Below, in pieces: positions 48,411-56,419 of a stretch of DNA of 64,000 bases. The notes beneath the pieces were generated by a model. The model made no database searches and was not told where the DNA came from. It saw only the letters and a list, made by a program, of their open reading frames with translations. The position numbers and the translations under genes were made by a program. Every line of letters starts with the position of its first letter. The stretch's first letter is position 1. The stretch comes from Bosea sp. NBC_00550 (GTDB taxonomy: Bacteria > Pseudomonadota > Alphaproteobacteria > Rhizobiales > Beijerinckiaceae): NCBI RefSeq assembly GCF_026020075.1, contig NZ_CP102772.1, positions 3,012,501-3,076,500 of the forward strand, written 5' to 3'.

Positions 48411-49433
48411 TCAGGCCGGGCGCAGGCGATAGTGATTGACGCCCCATGACGCCCCGGCCGCATGGCCGAACAGCCCGCTCGTCGCCAGAAAGAACAGGCG
48501 CCAGCGCCGACGCCAGAGCGGCGCTTCCGCACCGTAGACCTGGCGTAGAATCGGGTCGATCGTCGGCAGGTTGCGATCGAAATTCGCCAGCCAGTCCTCG
48601 GCGGTCGCCCGATAGTGCTCGCCGCTCCAGCGCCACTCCGCCTCGACGGCGAAGAGATCGGGGAACTGATGGGCCAGCGCAGCGCTCGGCATCAGCCCGC
48701 CGGTGAAGAAATGCTGCGCGATCCAGTCACCGGTATCGGCGGCATCGAAACGGTAGCAACCCTGCGCATGGGCGAAGACGTGGAAGAACAGCCGCCCGTC
48801 CGGCTTCAGCCAGCCATGGATCCGCCCGAGAAGGGCTTGCCAGTTCGCCATATGCTCGAACATCTCCACGGAGACGACGCGGTCGAAGCGCTCCTCCGAG
48901 GCGAAATCGTTCATGTCGGCCGTGACCACCCGCAGGTTGACGAGCCGGCGCCGAACGGCCTGCTCCTCGATGAAGGCGCGCTGCGAGGCCGAGTTGGAGA
49001 CCGAGACGATCCGCGCCTTCGGATAGCGCTCGGCCATCCACAGCGAGAGCGAGCCCCAGCCGCAGCCGAGCTCGAGGATATCCTGCCCATCGGCGAGGTC
49101 GGCATGCTCCGCCGTCATCGTCAGCGCCGTCTCTTCCGCAGTCGCCAGGGTATCCCCGGGGTCGGCGTAGTAGCAGCAGGAATACTTCCGCCGCGCTCCG
49201 AGAACCTGATCGAAGAAGGCGGCAGGCACCTCGTAATGCTGTGTATTGGCGGTGTCGGTATGAACAGCGATCGGGAACGCCGCCATCCCGCGCGCGAATG
49301 CCGCCGCATCGGCGGATTGCGTCGCGAGCGACCGATCCGTGCGCCCGACCAGCGAGGCGATCACCATGCGGCTGACGGCGTCGGGCACGGTCAACCCCTC
49401 GCCCCAGTTCGAGAGCCTCTGCATGAAGGTCAT
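48411..49433 (-). CDS. SAM-dependent methyltransferase of the cyclopropane-fatty-acid synthase superfamily
   Basis: 340 aa. Motif I ILELGCGWGSLSLWMAERYP near residue 120, then VSNSASQRAFIEE, VVSVEMFEHMANW and FFHVFAHAQGCYRF. It lacks the N-terminal domain and the lipid-loop features of classical Cfa, and is nearer to the coclaurine/phospholipid methyltransferase-like branch. It probably methylates or modifies unsaturated acyl chains in the membrane. AAGGAG precedes the ATG; the start overlaps the DUF1295 stop (ATGA). Last gene of the rpoE-chrR operon, so likely induced by the same stress. Confidence 0.85.
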   Translation of the reverse strand: MTFMQRLSNWGEGLTVPDAVSRMVIASLVGRTDRSLATQSADAAAFARGMAAFPIAVHTDTANTQHYEVPAAFFDQVLGARRKYSCCYYADPGDTLATAEETALTMTAEHADLADGQDILELGCGWGSLSLWMAERYPKARIVSVSNSASQRAFIEEQAVRRRLVNLRVVTADMNDFASEERFDRVVSVEMFEHMANWQALLGRIHGWLKPDGRLFFHVFAHAQGCYRFDAADTGDWIAQHFFTGGLMPSAALAHQFPDLFAVEAEWRWSGEHYRATAEDWLANFDRNLPTIDPILRQVYGAEAPLWRRRWRLFFLATSGLFGHAAGASWGVNHYRLRPA

Positions 49434-50233
49434 GGCATCGCTCCTTTCGGCGGCAGCGGGATCAGCGCGCTGGTTCGGTTCTGGTAGGCCCGATAGGCCG
49501 CGCCGTGCTTGGCGAGCATGTGCTCCTCCAATGGCGGGATGCCCGAGATGCGCGTGAGCAGCAGCGTGATGCAGGCCGGCGCCAGCAGAGCGAGCCAGCC
49601 CCACGGATAGGACATGCCGGGCGCGATCACCGCGTAGGAGCACCAGAGCAGGCATTCGAAGAAGTAGTTTGGGTGTCGCGACCAGCGCCACAGGCCACGA
49701 TCGCAGACGCCGCCCCGTCCGGAACGGGCGAAGGCACGCAGCTGCCCGTCCGCGACCGCACCGCCCGCCAGACCGGCGACGAAGACGATGATACCGGCGA
49801 GGTCCTGCCATCCCAGCACAGGCGCAGGGCTATGCGCCGCCAGGACGATCCCCAGCGCCAGCGGAATGCTGACCAGCGCCTGAATCTGGAGCAGCCGGAC
49901 CATCTGCCTAGGGGCATCGTTACCCCAGTCGCGCTTGAGCTTCGCATAGCGCGGGTCCTCGGCGATGCCGCTGGTCCGGCGCGCGATGTGGAGCCCAAGC
50001 CGCAGCGCCCAGGCAAGCGCGAGCCCGGCCACCAGCCAGTGCCGCGACATCGGCCCCGCCCCGAACGGCAGCAACGCGCCGGCGATGCCGGTCGCGCCAA
50101 GGCCGAAGGTCCAGACCACGTCGATCCAGCCGGAATTGCCGCTGCGGCGTTCGATCAGCGTCGCCAGCGCCATGAACCCCGACATCGCCACGGCCGTGAA
50201 AACGACGGCCATGGCGAAGGAGGCGATGGTCAC
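49430..50233 (-). CDS. DUF1295 membrane protein (steroid 5-alpha-reductase-like)
   Basis: 267 aa with about seven membrane segments. The family signature NSGWIDVVWTFGLG near residue 35 and the C-terminal GLWRWSRHPNYFFECLLWCSY are present; the latter resembles the cofactor site of isoprenylcysteine methyltransferases and 5-alpha-reductases. In rpoE-chrR regulons this protein accompanies the CFA-like methyltransferase and is suspected to reduce or modify lipids. Overlaps both neighbours (ATGA). Confidence 0.88.
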   Translation of the reverse strand: MTIASFAMAVVFTAVAMSGFMALATLIERRSGNSGWIDVVWTFGLGATGIAGALLPFGAGPMSRHWLVAGLALAWALRLGLHIARRTSGIAEDPRYAKLKRDWGNDAPRQMVRLLQIQALVSIPLALGIVLAAHSPAPVLGWQDLAGIIVFVAGLAGGAVADGQLRAFARSGRGGVCDRGLWRWSRHPNYFFECLLWCSYAVIAPGMSYPWGWLALLAPACITLLLTRISGIPPLEEHMLAKHGAAYRAYQNRTSALIPLPPKGAMP

Positions 50234-50856
50234 AGCCGCACCAGCGGTTGCAGCAGCCGGCCGAGCCAGCCCTGGAACAGCACGTTTCCGGTCATGGCGA
50301 CGATGCAGGTGCAGCCCTCGACCGGGTCGACGCGCGGCGTGTGATCATGGTCGGAATCGGCTTCGTCGAAATCGCCGGCCGCATAACGCCCGTATTCGTG
50401 CTCGTAGGCGCCCGAGAGGATCGTGGTCCATTCGAGGCCGCTATGCTTGTGATGCGGCAATGCGATGCCCGGCCCGGCGCGCAGCATGAACACGCGCGCT
50501 TCCGCGCCGGGAACCTCGACGCGCCGCAGGGCGATCCGGATACCGATCGGCCGCCACGGGCCGAGGCCATAGGGACGCAGCACTCCGGGCAGCCCATGCT
50601 CGGTCGCCGGCGAAGCTTGGCCGAACCCTGCAGCATCGGGCCCGACCAGCCGCGAATACGGCGGCCCCATATCCATCGCGACGGGCTCGACCGCATCGAG
50701 GAGGGCGCCCTGCACAGCCTGCAGTTCCTGCACCCGCTTCCGGCTCTCGCGATCCGCCTCGACATGGGCGGCGACCACCAGCGCAAGGCCTTCGTCGAGT
50801 TGGCCCGCGGCGAACGTAGCCAGCATTTCATCGGATGGACGATGCGCGATGCTCAT
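50230..50856 (-). CDS. chrR: ChrR-family anti-sigma factor lacking the N-terminal zinc cysteines
   Basis: 208 aa. ChrR binds sigma-E and releases it upon singlet oxygen. The N-terminal domain (1-85) keeps His5 and His31 at the zinc positions (His6 and His32 in the Rhodobacter protein), but the two cysteines of the HxxxCxxC ligand set are Ala34 and Glu37. The C-terminal cupin domain (100-200) is intact: His136, His138, Glu142, a His near 170 and the GCTC pair at 182-184. So sigma binding may be metal-independent or weaker. Start overlaps the rpoE stop (ATGA). Confidence 0.88.
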   Translation of the reverse strand: MSIAHRPSDEMLATFAAGQLDEGLALVVAAHVEADRESRKRVQELQAVQGALLDAVEPVAMDMGPPYSRLVGPDAAGFGQASPATEHGLPGVLRPYGLGPWRPIGIRIALRRVEVPGAEARVFMLRAGPGIALPHHKHSGLEWTTILSGAYEHEYGRYAAGDFDEADSDHDHTPRVDPVEGCTCIVAMTGNVLFQGWLGRLLQPLVRL

Positions 50857-51437
50857 CGCAAATCCTCCAGTTTGCCGCGCAGATGCGACAGCGCCAGCCG
50901 CAGCCGCGACTTGACCGTGCCGAGCGGAATGGCGAGGCGTTGAGCAACATCCTGGTGGCTGAAGCCTTCCAGGAAGGCCAGTTCGACGACGCGATACTGA
51001 TCGGCAGAAAGCTGCGTCATCGCAGCCCGCACGCGCGCCTCGCGCTCGGCTCCAGCGAGGGTCGTGTCGGGTTGTTCGGGGGCTTCTTCATCCAGGATCT
51101 CGTAAACTTGGGACAGCCGCGACCGGGTTTCCCGACGGGCGATGTCGATGCGTTGATTGCGCGCGATGGTCGCGATCCAGGTCGATGCGCTCGCTTTCGC
51201 GGGGTCGAACAGCGCCGCCTTGCGCCAGACTGTCAGCAGCGTCTCCTGCGCGACCTCCTCGGCCAGCTCCGCAGGGGTACCGCCGCGCATCAGCAGCCCC
51301 TTCACGCGCGGCGCGAAATGGTCGAACAGCGCGACGAAGGCTGCCCGGTCACCCGAGCATGCGATCGCGGCAATCAATGTGTTGGGGTCGAACAAGACGA
51401 CGAAACGACCTCCTTGCGCTGCTCCCGCCTTGCGCAT
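50853..51437 (-). CDS. rpoE: ECF sigma factor RpoE (ECF11, singlet-oxygen type)
   Basis: 194 aa. Region 2 (SGDRAAFVALFDHFAPRVKGLLMRGG, ETLLTVWRKAALFDP, ASTWIATIARNQRIDIARRE) and region 4 (LSADQYRVVELAFLEGFSHQDVAQRL, GTVKSRLRLALSHLR) are of the RpoE/ECF11 type, which pairs with ChrR. An in-frame ATG at 51470 would give 205 aa but falls where the transcript from the promoter at 51477-51504 would begin; the ATG at 51437 leaves a normal leader. Activates its own operon and probably the operon at 52685. Confidence 0.9.
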   Translation of the reverse strand: MRKAGAAQGGRFVVLFDPNTLIAAIACSGDRAAFVALFDHFAPRVKGLLMRGGTPAELAEEVAQETLLTVWRKAALFDPAKASASTWIATIARNQRIDIARRETRSRLSQVYEILDEEAPEQPDTTLAGAEREARVRAAMTQLSADQYRVVELAFLEGFSHQDVAQRLAIPLGTVKSRLRLALSHLRGKLEDLR

Positions 51438-51476
51438 GCCATCGACAGTCAGGGCGAGTGCGGCAACCATATGCGA

Positions 51477-51504
51477 GATACGCCGGCGTCGCCGCCCCGG
51501 ATCA
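51477..51504 (-). promoter_or_regulatory. RpoE-dependent autoregulatory promoter
   Basis: On the minus strand: TGATCC, 16-bp spacer, CGTATC. TGATCC is the -35 box I recall for ChrR-controlled sigma-E promoters. It sits directly upstream of rpoE. Confidence 0.72.
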
Positions 51505-51537
51505 CCGGCCGATGGGCTCCGGCAGGACGAGCCGATA

Positions 51538-51906
51538 TCATTCGGCGGCCTTCCAGTTCACGTCGCGGCAGATCAGGCGCCCGACGATGCAGCCGCGCGT
51601 GGTGAGCGCGCCGGCCGTCGCCGTGATCGTCATCGAATAGCTCCAGTCGCGCTTGGGATCGTAGGCGTTCCCGGAAAAGGTCCCGTCGGGCTGGCGCGAT
51701 AGGGTCATGATGAGCTTGTCGCCGGCCGCCTCGCCCTTGCTGGTGTCGCCGATCCAGAGATTGGTGGCGCAGATCTTGTCGCCGCAGGGCGCGATGTGCA
51801 CGCGCGCATTGCCGTCGTCGCGCAGCCATGTGCCGTCGAGATCGGTAGCGGCCGCGCTCGCGGCCGAAAGAGACGCGAAAGCGAGAGCGAGCGGAAAACG
51901 CCTCAT
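51538..51906 (-). CDS. DUF2147 secreted protein
   Basis: 122 aa with a signal peptide (1-20, ASLSAASAAA). The small beta-barrel DUF2147 fold: LDGTWLRDDGNARVHIAPCGDKICAT at the start and GCIVGRLICRDVNW at the end, with two likely disulfides. Function unknown. AAAGGA precedes the ATG. Lies between the rpoE promoter and a membrane-protein gene. Confidence 0.88.
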   Translation of the reverse strand: MRRFPLALAFASLSAASAAATDLDGTWLRDDGNARVHIAPCGDKICATNLWIGDTSKGEAAGDKLIMTLSRQPDGTFSGNAYDPKRDWSYSMTITATAGALTTRGCIVGRLICRDVNWKAAE

Positions 51907-51936
51907 GGCAATGTCCTTTCAGCGAATGCCCCTCGT

Positions 51937-52536
51937 CTACGCGCCACGAGCGCCGCCGGTTTCATCGGAGCGCGAAATCGTGTCGAGGCGGGCAGCGAAG
52001 AGCCAGCCGATCAGCGCGGTCAGCGAGGCCGCGCTCAGGAAATTCAGGCGCTGCAGCGCCGCATATTCGCCCTGCTCGTAGAGATGCAGCGGCGCGCCGA
52101 GCATCTCCGCAGGCAGCAGATAGGCGACGAATGCGAGCGCAGCGAAGCCCAGGGCAAACGCCCGTTCGGAGCGGCGAAACAGCAGCAGCGCGAGCACGAG
52201 GCAAGGAAACAGGAAGACTTCGACGCCTGAGCCCGGGCCGAACGCGACGCGGCACAGCAGCGTGTTGCCGATGCCAGCCATTAGCAAAAGCGAGCGCCCG
52301 AGAAGTGGGCTGCGGCGCATCGCGGCCGGCACCGCCGCGAAGAAGGGCGTCGACAGGAAGGTGACGTAGGACGGAGAGATCGTCGGCGACACCGCCCAGT
52401 AGAGATAAAGCGGATAGAAAGGCTGGTTCGAGACGATCACGAGCGCGATGGTATTGGCGATCGCCGCTCGCGGGTCGGGATGCGCGGCATAGGCGCCGAT
52501 CGCCGCGATCACTCGCTTCAGGCCATTCGCACTCAT
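51937..52536 (-). CDS. Six-helix membrane protein, function unknown
   Basis: 199 aa with six predicted membrane segments (ANTIALVIVSNQPFYPLYLYW, YVTFLSTPFFAAVPAAM, LLLMAGIGNTLLCRVAFG, VFLFPCLVLALLLF, LGFAALAFVAYLLPAEM, SLTALIGWLFAARL). The topology resembles the membrane input modules of bacterial cyclases and kinases, but no output domain follows. GAGGG precedes the ATG at 52536. Back to back with the flavin-oxidoreductase operon. Confidence 0.72.
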   Translation of the reverse strand: MSANGLKRVIAAIGAYAAHPDPRAAIANTIALVIVSNQPFYPLYLYWAVSPTISPSYVTFLSTPFFAAVPAAMRRSPLLGRSLLLMAGIGNTLLCRVAFGPGSGVEVFLFPCLVLALLLFRRSERAFALGFAALAFVAYLLPAEMLGAPLHLYEQGEYAALQRLNFLSAASLTALIGWLFAARLDTISRSDETGGARGA

Positions 52537-52629
52537 CGCCCAACCCTCGCGACTCTCCGATCCCTCTTCGCTTACGCCGCAGCCCGGCCTTCGGGTCACC
52601 CGGCCAACGCGCTTTTGACGATCCGCGGC

Positions 52630-52657
52630 AAATCCAGAACGGAGCCCCCCGCGTATA
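52630..52657 (+). promoter_or_regulatory. Candidate RpoE-dependent promoter of the flavin oxidoreductase operon
   Basis: AAATCC, 16-bp spacer, CGTATA. It matches the rpoE autoregulatory promoter at ATCC, at spacer length and at CGTAT. The next start codon chosen (52685) is about 20 bases beyond the expected transcript start. Confidence 0.55.
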
Positions 52658-52684
52658 CCCCTCATGAAAAGCGGGGATGCGGAG

Positions 52685-54022
52685 ATGGAACGGGCGCTGG
52701 ACAAGCCGATGAGGATCGCTGTGATCGGTGCCGGTATCTCCGGCCTCTCCGCCGCCTGGCTGCTGGGACAGGCGCACGACGTCGTGCTGTTCGAGGCCGC
52801 CGCTCGGCTCGGCGGGCACGCCAACACGGTTCGCGTCGCCGGGGATGGCGGCGAGACGGCGGTCGATACCGGCTTCATCGTCTACAACGAGGCGACCTAT
52901 CCGAATTTCATCGCGCTGATGGAGCATCTTGGCGTCGCGACGCAGCCGACCGAGATGTCCTTTGCAGTATCGCTCGACGACGGCCGCCTGGAATATAGCG
53001 GCACCAGCATCACCGGGCTGTTCGCTCAACGCAGCAACCTGTTCCGCCCGCGCTTCTGGGCGATGCTGCAGGACATCCGTCGCTTCTACCGCGCCGCATC
53101 GCGTGATGCTCTGATCGGCGTTGCGGCGGAGATTTCGCTGGGCGACTACCTCGCAGCCGGCTGTTATGGCGCCGCCTTCCGGGACGACCACCTTCTGCCG
53201 ATGGCCGCGGCGATCTGGTCGGCGCCCTGCGCGGAAATCCTGTCCTATCCTGCCGCGGCCTTCCTGCGTTTCCATCACAATCACGGGCTACTCCAGCTCA
53301 CCGATCGGCCGGCCTGGCGCACCGTGACCGGCGGCAGCGCCGTCTATGTCGAGAGGCTGCGCAACGCCTTTTCGGGTGAGGTCAGGACCGGCTCGCCGGT
53401 GAGGCAAGTCAGGCGCGGGCCGAACGAGGTCGTGCTCGCGGGCGACGGCTGGAGCGAGCGCTTCGACCAGGTCGTCTTCGCTGTTCATGCCGACCAGACG
53501 CTGGCCCTGCTCGCCGACCCCGGCACGGCGGAGGCCGAGGCACTCGGTGCCTTCCGCTACAGCCGCAACCGTACCGTGCTGCATGGCGACACGGCCCTGA
53601 TGCCTCGGCGCCGGCGAGCCTGGGCAAGCTGGAACCATATCGGCGACCGGAGCCGGCCAGAGGCCGCCTGCGCCGTCACCTATTGGATGAACCGGCTTCA
53701 AGGCCTGCCGCAGGAGCGGCCGCTCTTCGTCACCCTCAACCCGCCGGACACGCTCCGCAAGGAGACCATCCTCCATGAGGAGATCTACGAGCACCCGCTG
53801 TTCGATGCCGCCGCGCTCGACGCGCAGACGCGGCTCTGGTCGCTGCAGGGCAGTCGGCGCAGCTGGTTCTGCGGCGCCTATTTCGGATCCGGTTTTCATG
53901 AGGACGGGCTACAGGCCGGGCTCGCGGTCGCCGAGGCGCTCGGCGGCGTGCGGCGGCCCTGGCGCGTGCGCGACGAGTCCGGCCGCATCCCGTTGCCCGC
54001 TCAGCGCGAGCAGGCGGCATGA
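52685..54022 (+). CDS. FAD-dependent amine-oxidase-like oxidoreductase
   Basis: 445 aa of the flavin amine oxidase/phytoene desaturase fold. FAD-binding MRIAVIGAGISGLSAAWLLG with GGHANTV, and VDTGFIVYNEATYPNF, are typical of the RpoE-regulated members; GSAVYVERLRNAF and the C-terminal FCGAYFGSGFHEDGLQAGL close the flavin site. In Rhodobacter the homologous gene with DUF1365 and a CFA-type methyltransferase contributes to methylated/furan fatty-acid formation, which I recall without being able to check. Start uncertain: 52664, 52685 (GGAG) or 52709. ATGA overlap downstream. Confidence 0.87.
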   Translation: MERALDKPMRIAVIGAGISGLSAAWLLGQAHDVVLFEAAARLGGHANTVRVAGDGGETAVDTGFIVYNEATYPNFIALMEHLGVATQPTEMSFAVSLDDGRLEYSGTSITGLFAQRSNLFRPRFWAMLQDIRRFYRAASRDALIGVAAEISLGDYLAAGCYGAAFRDDHLLPMAAAIWSAPCAEILSYPAAAFLRFHHNHGLLQLTDRPAWRTVTGGSAVYVERLRNAFSGEVRTGSPVRQVRRGPNEVVLAGDGWSERFDQVVFAVHADQTLALLADPGTAEAEALGAFRYSRNRTVLHGDTALMPRRRRAWASWNHIGDRSRPEAACAVTYWMNRLQGLPQERPLFVTLNPPDTLRKETILHEEIYEHPLFDAAALDAQTRLWSLQGSRRSWFCGAYFGSGFHEDGLQAGLAVAEALGGVRRPWRVRDESGRIPLPAQREQAA

Positions 54023-54822
54023 GCTGGAACTCCGCCCTTTACGTCGGGCAGGTGCGACACCGCCGGTTCCGGCCGAAACCGCATGCCCTGGCCTATCGCG
54101 TCTTCTGGATGCTGCTCGACCTCGAGGAGATCGATGCGCTCGCCGCGAGCCTGAGAACCTTCTCGCGCAATCGCTTCAATCTCTACGCCTTTCGCGATGC
54201 CGATTACGGCGACCGTAGCGGGCGACCCTTGCGGGCGCAGATCGGCGAAGCTCTGGCGAGCGCCGATATCCCCTGGGACGATGGCCCGATCCGGCTGCTG
54301 ACGATGCCGCGTATCCTCGGCTACGCCTTCAACCCGATCAGCACCTATTTCTGCCATCGCCGTGACGGCAGCCTCTGCGCCACCGTCTATGAGGTGCACA
54401 ACACCTTCGGCGAGATCCACAGCTACGTCGCGCCGGCCGATGCCTCGGGAGAGCCGCTCCGGCAGGAGGCCCGCAAGCTCCTCCATGTCTCGCCCTTCAT
54501 GGGTCTGGCGATGCGCTATGCCTTCCAGGTCGTACCGCCCGCAGAGAATGTCTCAATCACCATCGACGGTCACGATGCCGGGGGCCGGCTGATCGCCGCC
54601 ACGATGAGCGGCAGGCGCGCGGCAGTGAGCGACGCGGCACTGCTGCGGCTGCTGGCGAGCCACCCGCTCCTGACCTTGAAAGTCACCGCCGCCATTCATT
54701 GGCATGCGCTACGTCTGCTGGCGAAGCGCATTCCCTGGCGGCCGCATCCGGCCCCACCGGAACAGCCCTTCAGCCCGGGCAACGCCGTGACGCCTCATGC
54801 GAAAGGACCGATACAGCCATGA
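54019..54822 (+). CDS. DUF1365 protein
   Basis: 267 aa. Family motifs: YVGQVRHRRFRPKPHALAYRVFWMLLDL, LLTMPRILGYAFNPISTYFCH and YEVHNTFGEIHSY, with KLLHVSPFM. It is almost always encoded between a flavin oxidoreductase and a cyclopropane-type synthase, as here, and takes part in the unsaturated-fatty-acid modification controlled by RpoE. Probably cytosolic; biochemical role unclear. Overlaps both neighbours by 4 bp. Confidence 0.9.
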   Translation: MSWNSALYVGQVRHRRFRPKPHALAYRVFWMLLDLEEIDALAASLRTFSRNRFNLYAFRDADYGDRSGRPLRAQIGEALASADIPWDDGPIRLLTMPRILGYAFNPISTYFCHRRDGSLCATVYEVHNTFGEIHSYVAPADASGEPLRQEARKLLHVSPFMGLAMRYAFQVVPPAENVSITIDGHDAGGRLIAATMSGRRAAVSDAALLRLLASHPLLTLKVTAAIHWHALRLLAKRIPWRPHPAPPEQPFSPGNAVTPHAKGPIQP

Positions 54823-56054
54823 GCCGGCCCGAGACAGAGCAGAATCTCCCCATGGTCGAGCAATCGCTTGAGCTGCCGCGCGGCATCAGCCTGTCGCGCT
54901 GGTTCCTGCGCCGCGCGCTCGCGCGCATCGCCGTCGGCCGCCTGACCGTCGTCACGCCCGAGGGCGAGCGCCTCCAGAACGGACATGGCGCACCCGGCCC
55001 TCAGGCCACGCTGATCCTGAAGAAGTGGCGCGCGATGCGGCGGCTGCTGCTCGACGGCGATATCGGACTGGCCGAGGCCTATCGCGACGGCGATCTCGAT
55101 ACGCCCGATCTCACCGCATTGATCGAGCTCGGCGCGCGCAACGATGCCACGCTGCGCCGGCTGACCTCCGGCGCGTGGCCGGCACGCCTGCTCAATCGCT
55201 TCCGGCATGTGCGGAATGCCAATACCCGCGCGGGCAGCCGCCGCAACATCACGGCGCATTACGACCTCGGCAACGCGTTCTACGGCCATTGGCTCGACGC
55301 CAGCATGATGTACTCCTCGGCGCTCTACGAAACGCCGACGGAAACCCTCGAAGCCGCGCAGCAGCGCAGGCTCGACAGGATCGTCGCCATGCTCGACCTT
55401 TCCGGCGGCGAGCATATCCTCGAGATCGGCTGCGGCTGGGGCGCGCTGGCGGAGCGGCTGGCCCGCGAAGGCTGCCGCGTGACCGCGATCACCCTGTCGC
55501 CTTCGCAACTCGAGGCAGCGCAGCGGCGCATTGCCGAGGCCGGCCTGGGCGAACGCGTCAGCCTGCAACTGCAGGACTACCGCGACATCTCCGGCCAGTT
55601 CGACCGCATCGTCTCGATCGAGATGATCGAGGCGGTCGGGCGGGGATATTGGCCGTCCTACTTCGCCACCTTGCGCCGCTCGCTACGGCCCGGCGGCCGG
55701 GTCGTCCTGCAGGCGATCACGATCGACGAACATATGTTCGAGGACTATCAGCAGGGCACCGATTTCATCCAGCGCTACATCTTCCCCGGCGGCTGCCTGC
55801 CATCCGTCCCTGCGGTGAAGAGCAAGGCGGAAGCAGCCGGTCTCTCCGTCACCGAGCAACTCGACTTCGGCGAGAGCTACGCCTTGACGCTCAAGGAGTG
55901 GCGCCGGCGTTTTCTGGAGCGCTGGTCCGAGATCGCACCGCTCGGCTTCGACGAGCCTTTTCGCCGGTTGTGGGAGTTCTACCTCTGCTATTGCGAAGCC
56001 GGCTTCAGGGCACGAACCATCGACGTCAACCTGATCGCGTTGCGGGGCAGCTGA
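54819..56054 (+). CDS. Cyclopropane-fatty-acyl-phospholipid synthase family methyltransferase
   Basis: 411 aa, the full two-domain Cfa architecture. The N-terminal lipid-binding part (ARIAVGRLTVVTPEGERL, AEAYRDGDLDTPDLTALIE) precedes the SAM domain: ITAHYDLGNAFYGHWLD, MMYSSALY, EIGCGWGALAERLAREG, SIEMIEAVGRGYWPSYF and the C-terminal YCEAGFRARTIDVN. It transfers a methylene or methyl group to cis double bonds of membrane lipids. Third gene of the operon with the flavin protein and DUF1365. Confidence 0.92.
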   Translation: MSRPETEQNLPMVEQSLELPRGISLSRWFLRRALARIAVGRLTVVTPEGERLQNGHGAPGPQATLILKKWRAMRRLLLDGDIGLAEAYRDGDLDTPDLTALIELGARNDATLRRLTSGAWPARLLNRFRHVRNANTRAGSRRNITAHYDLGNAFYGHWLDASMMYSSALYETPTETLEAAQQRRLDRIVAMLDLSGGEHILEIGCGWGALAERLAREGCRVTAITLSPSQLEAAQRRIAEAGLGERVSLQLQDYRDISGQFDRIVSIEMIEAVGRGYWPSYFATLRRSLRPGGRVVLQAITIDEHMFEDYQQGTDFIQRYIFPGGCLPSVPAVKSKAEAAGLSVTEQLDFGESYALTLKEWRRRFLERWSEIAPLGFDEPFRRLWEFYLCYCEAGFRARTIDVNLIALRGS

Positions 56055-56229
56055 TCCACGCGCAGCCCGCTTATCCCGAAGCGAGCGAGATGCTTCCCTG
56101 CAGGGTTGAACCGATTTCGGTAGCGGGCGATGCGCCCACTACCGAGCGGTTGACATGGCGATGACGACGAAGCTGCCATCGCCATCGCGCAACAGATCGT
56201 CAATCCAGGAAGCTGCGTATTTGCACCGA
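56055..56229. other. Short gap between the fatty-acid operon and the IS-disrupted gene
   Basis: No gene, terminator or repeat recognised in these 175 bases. Gene order typical of the chromosome ends here. Confidence 0.4.
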
Positions 56230-56419
56230 CTAGGCGATACTGAGGAAAAGCTCTTCGGGCGCCGGTCGTGTGGGGATGAGCCCGTCTGCAAACGACCATT
56301 CGATCATCCGTGAGATAACCTCCCGGTTTTTCTCGAGGCCCGACGGCCAATAGTCGCGCCCCATGATCTCGGTGGTGCGTCGCAGTTCCTCCCCTACCCA
56401 GGGCAGGCTGATCTTGAGG
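56230..56419 (-). pseudogene. 3' remnant of a 4,5-dihydroxyphthalate decarboxylase-like gene
   Basis: The last 62 codons before the stop at 56230 (LPWVGEELRRTTEIMGRDYW, GLEKNREVISRMIEWSFADG, PEELFLSIA) resemble the C-terminus of 4,5-dihydroxyphthalate decarboxylase-type proteins (a periplasmic-binding-protein fold). Nothing upstream of the insertion element continues this gene, so the 5' part has been lost. Confidence 0.65.
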
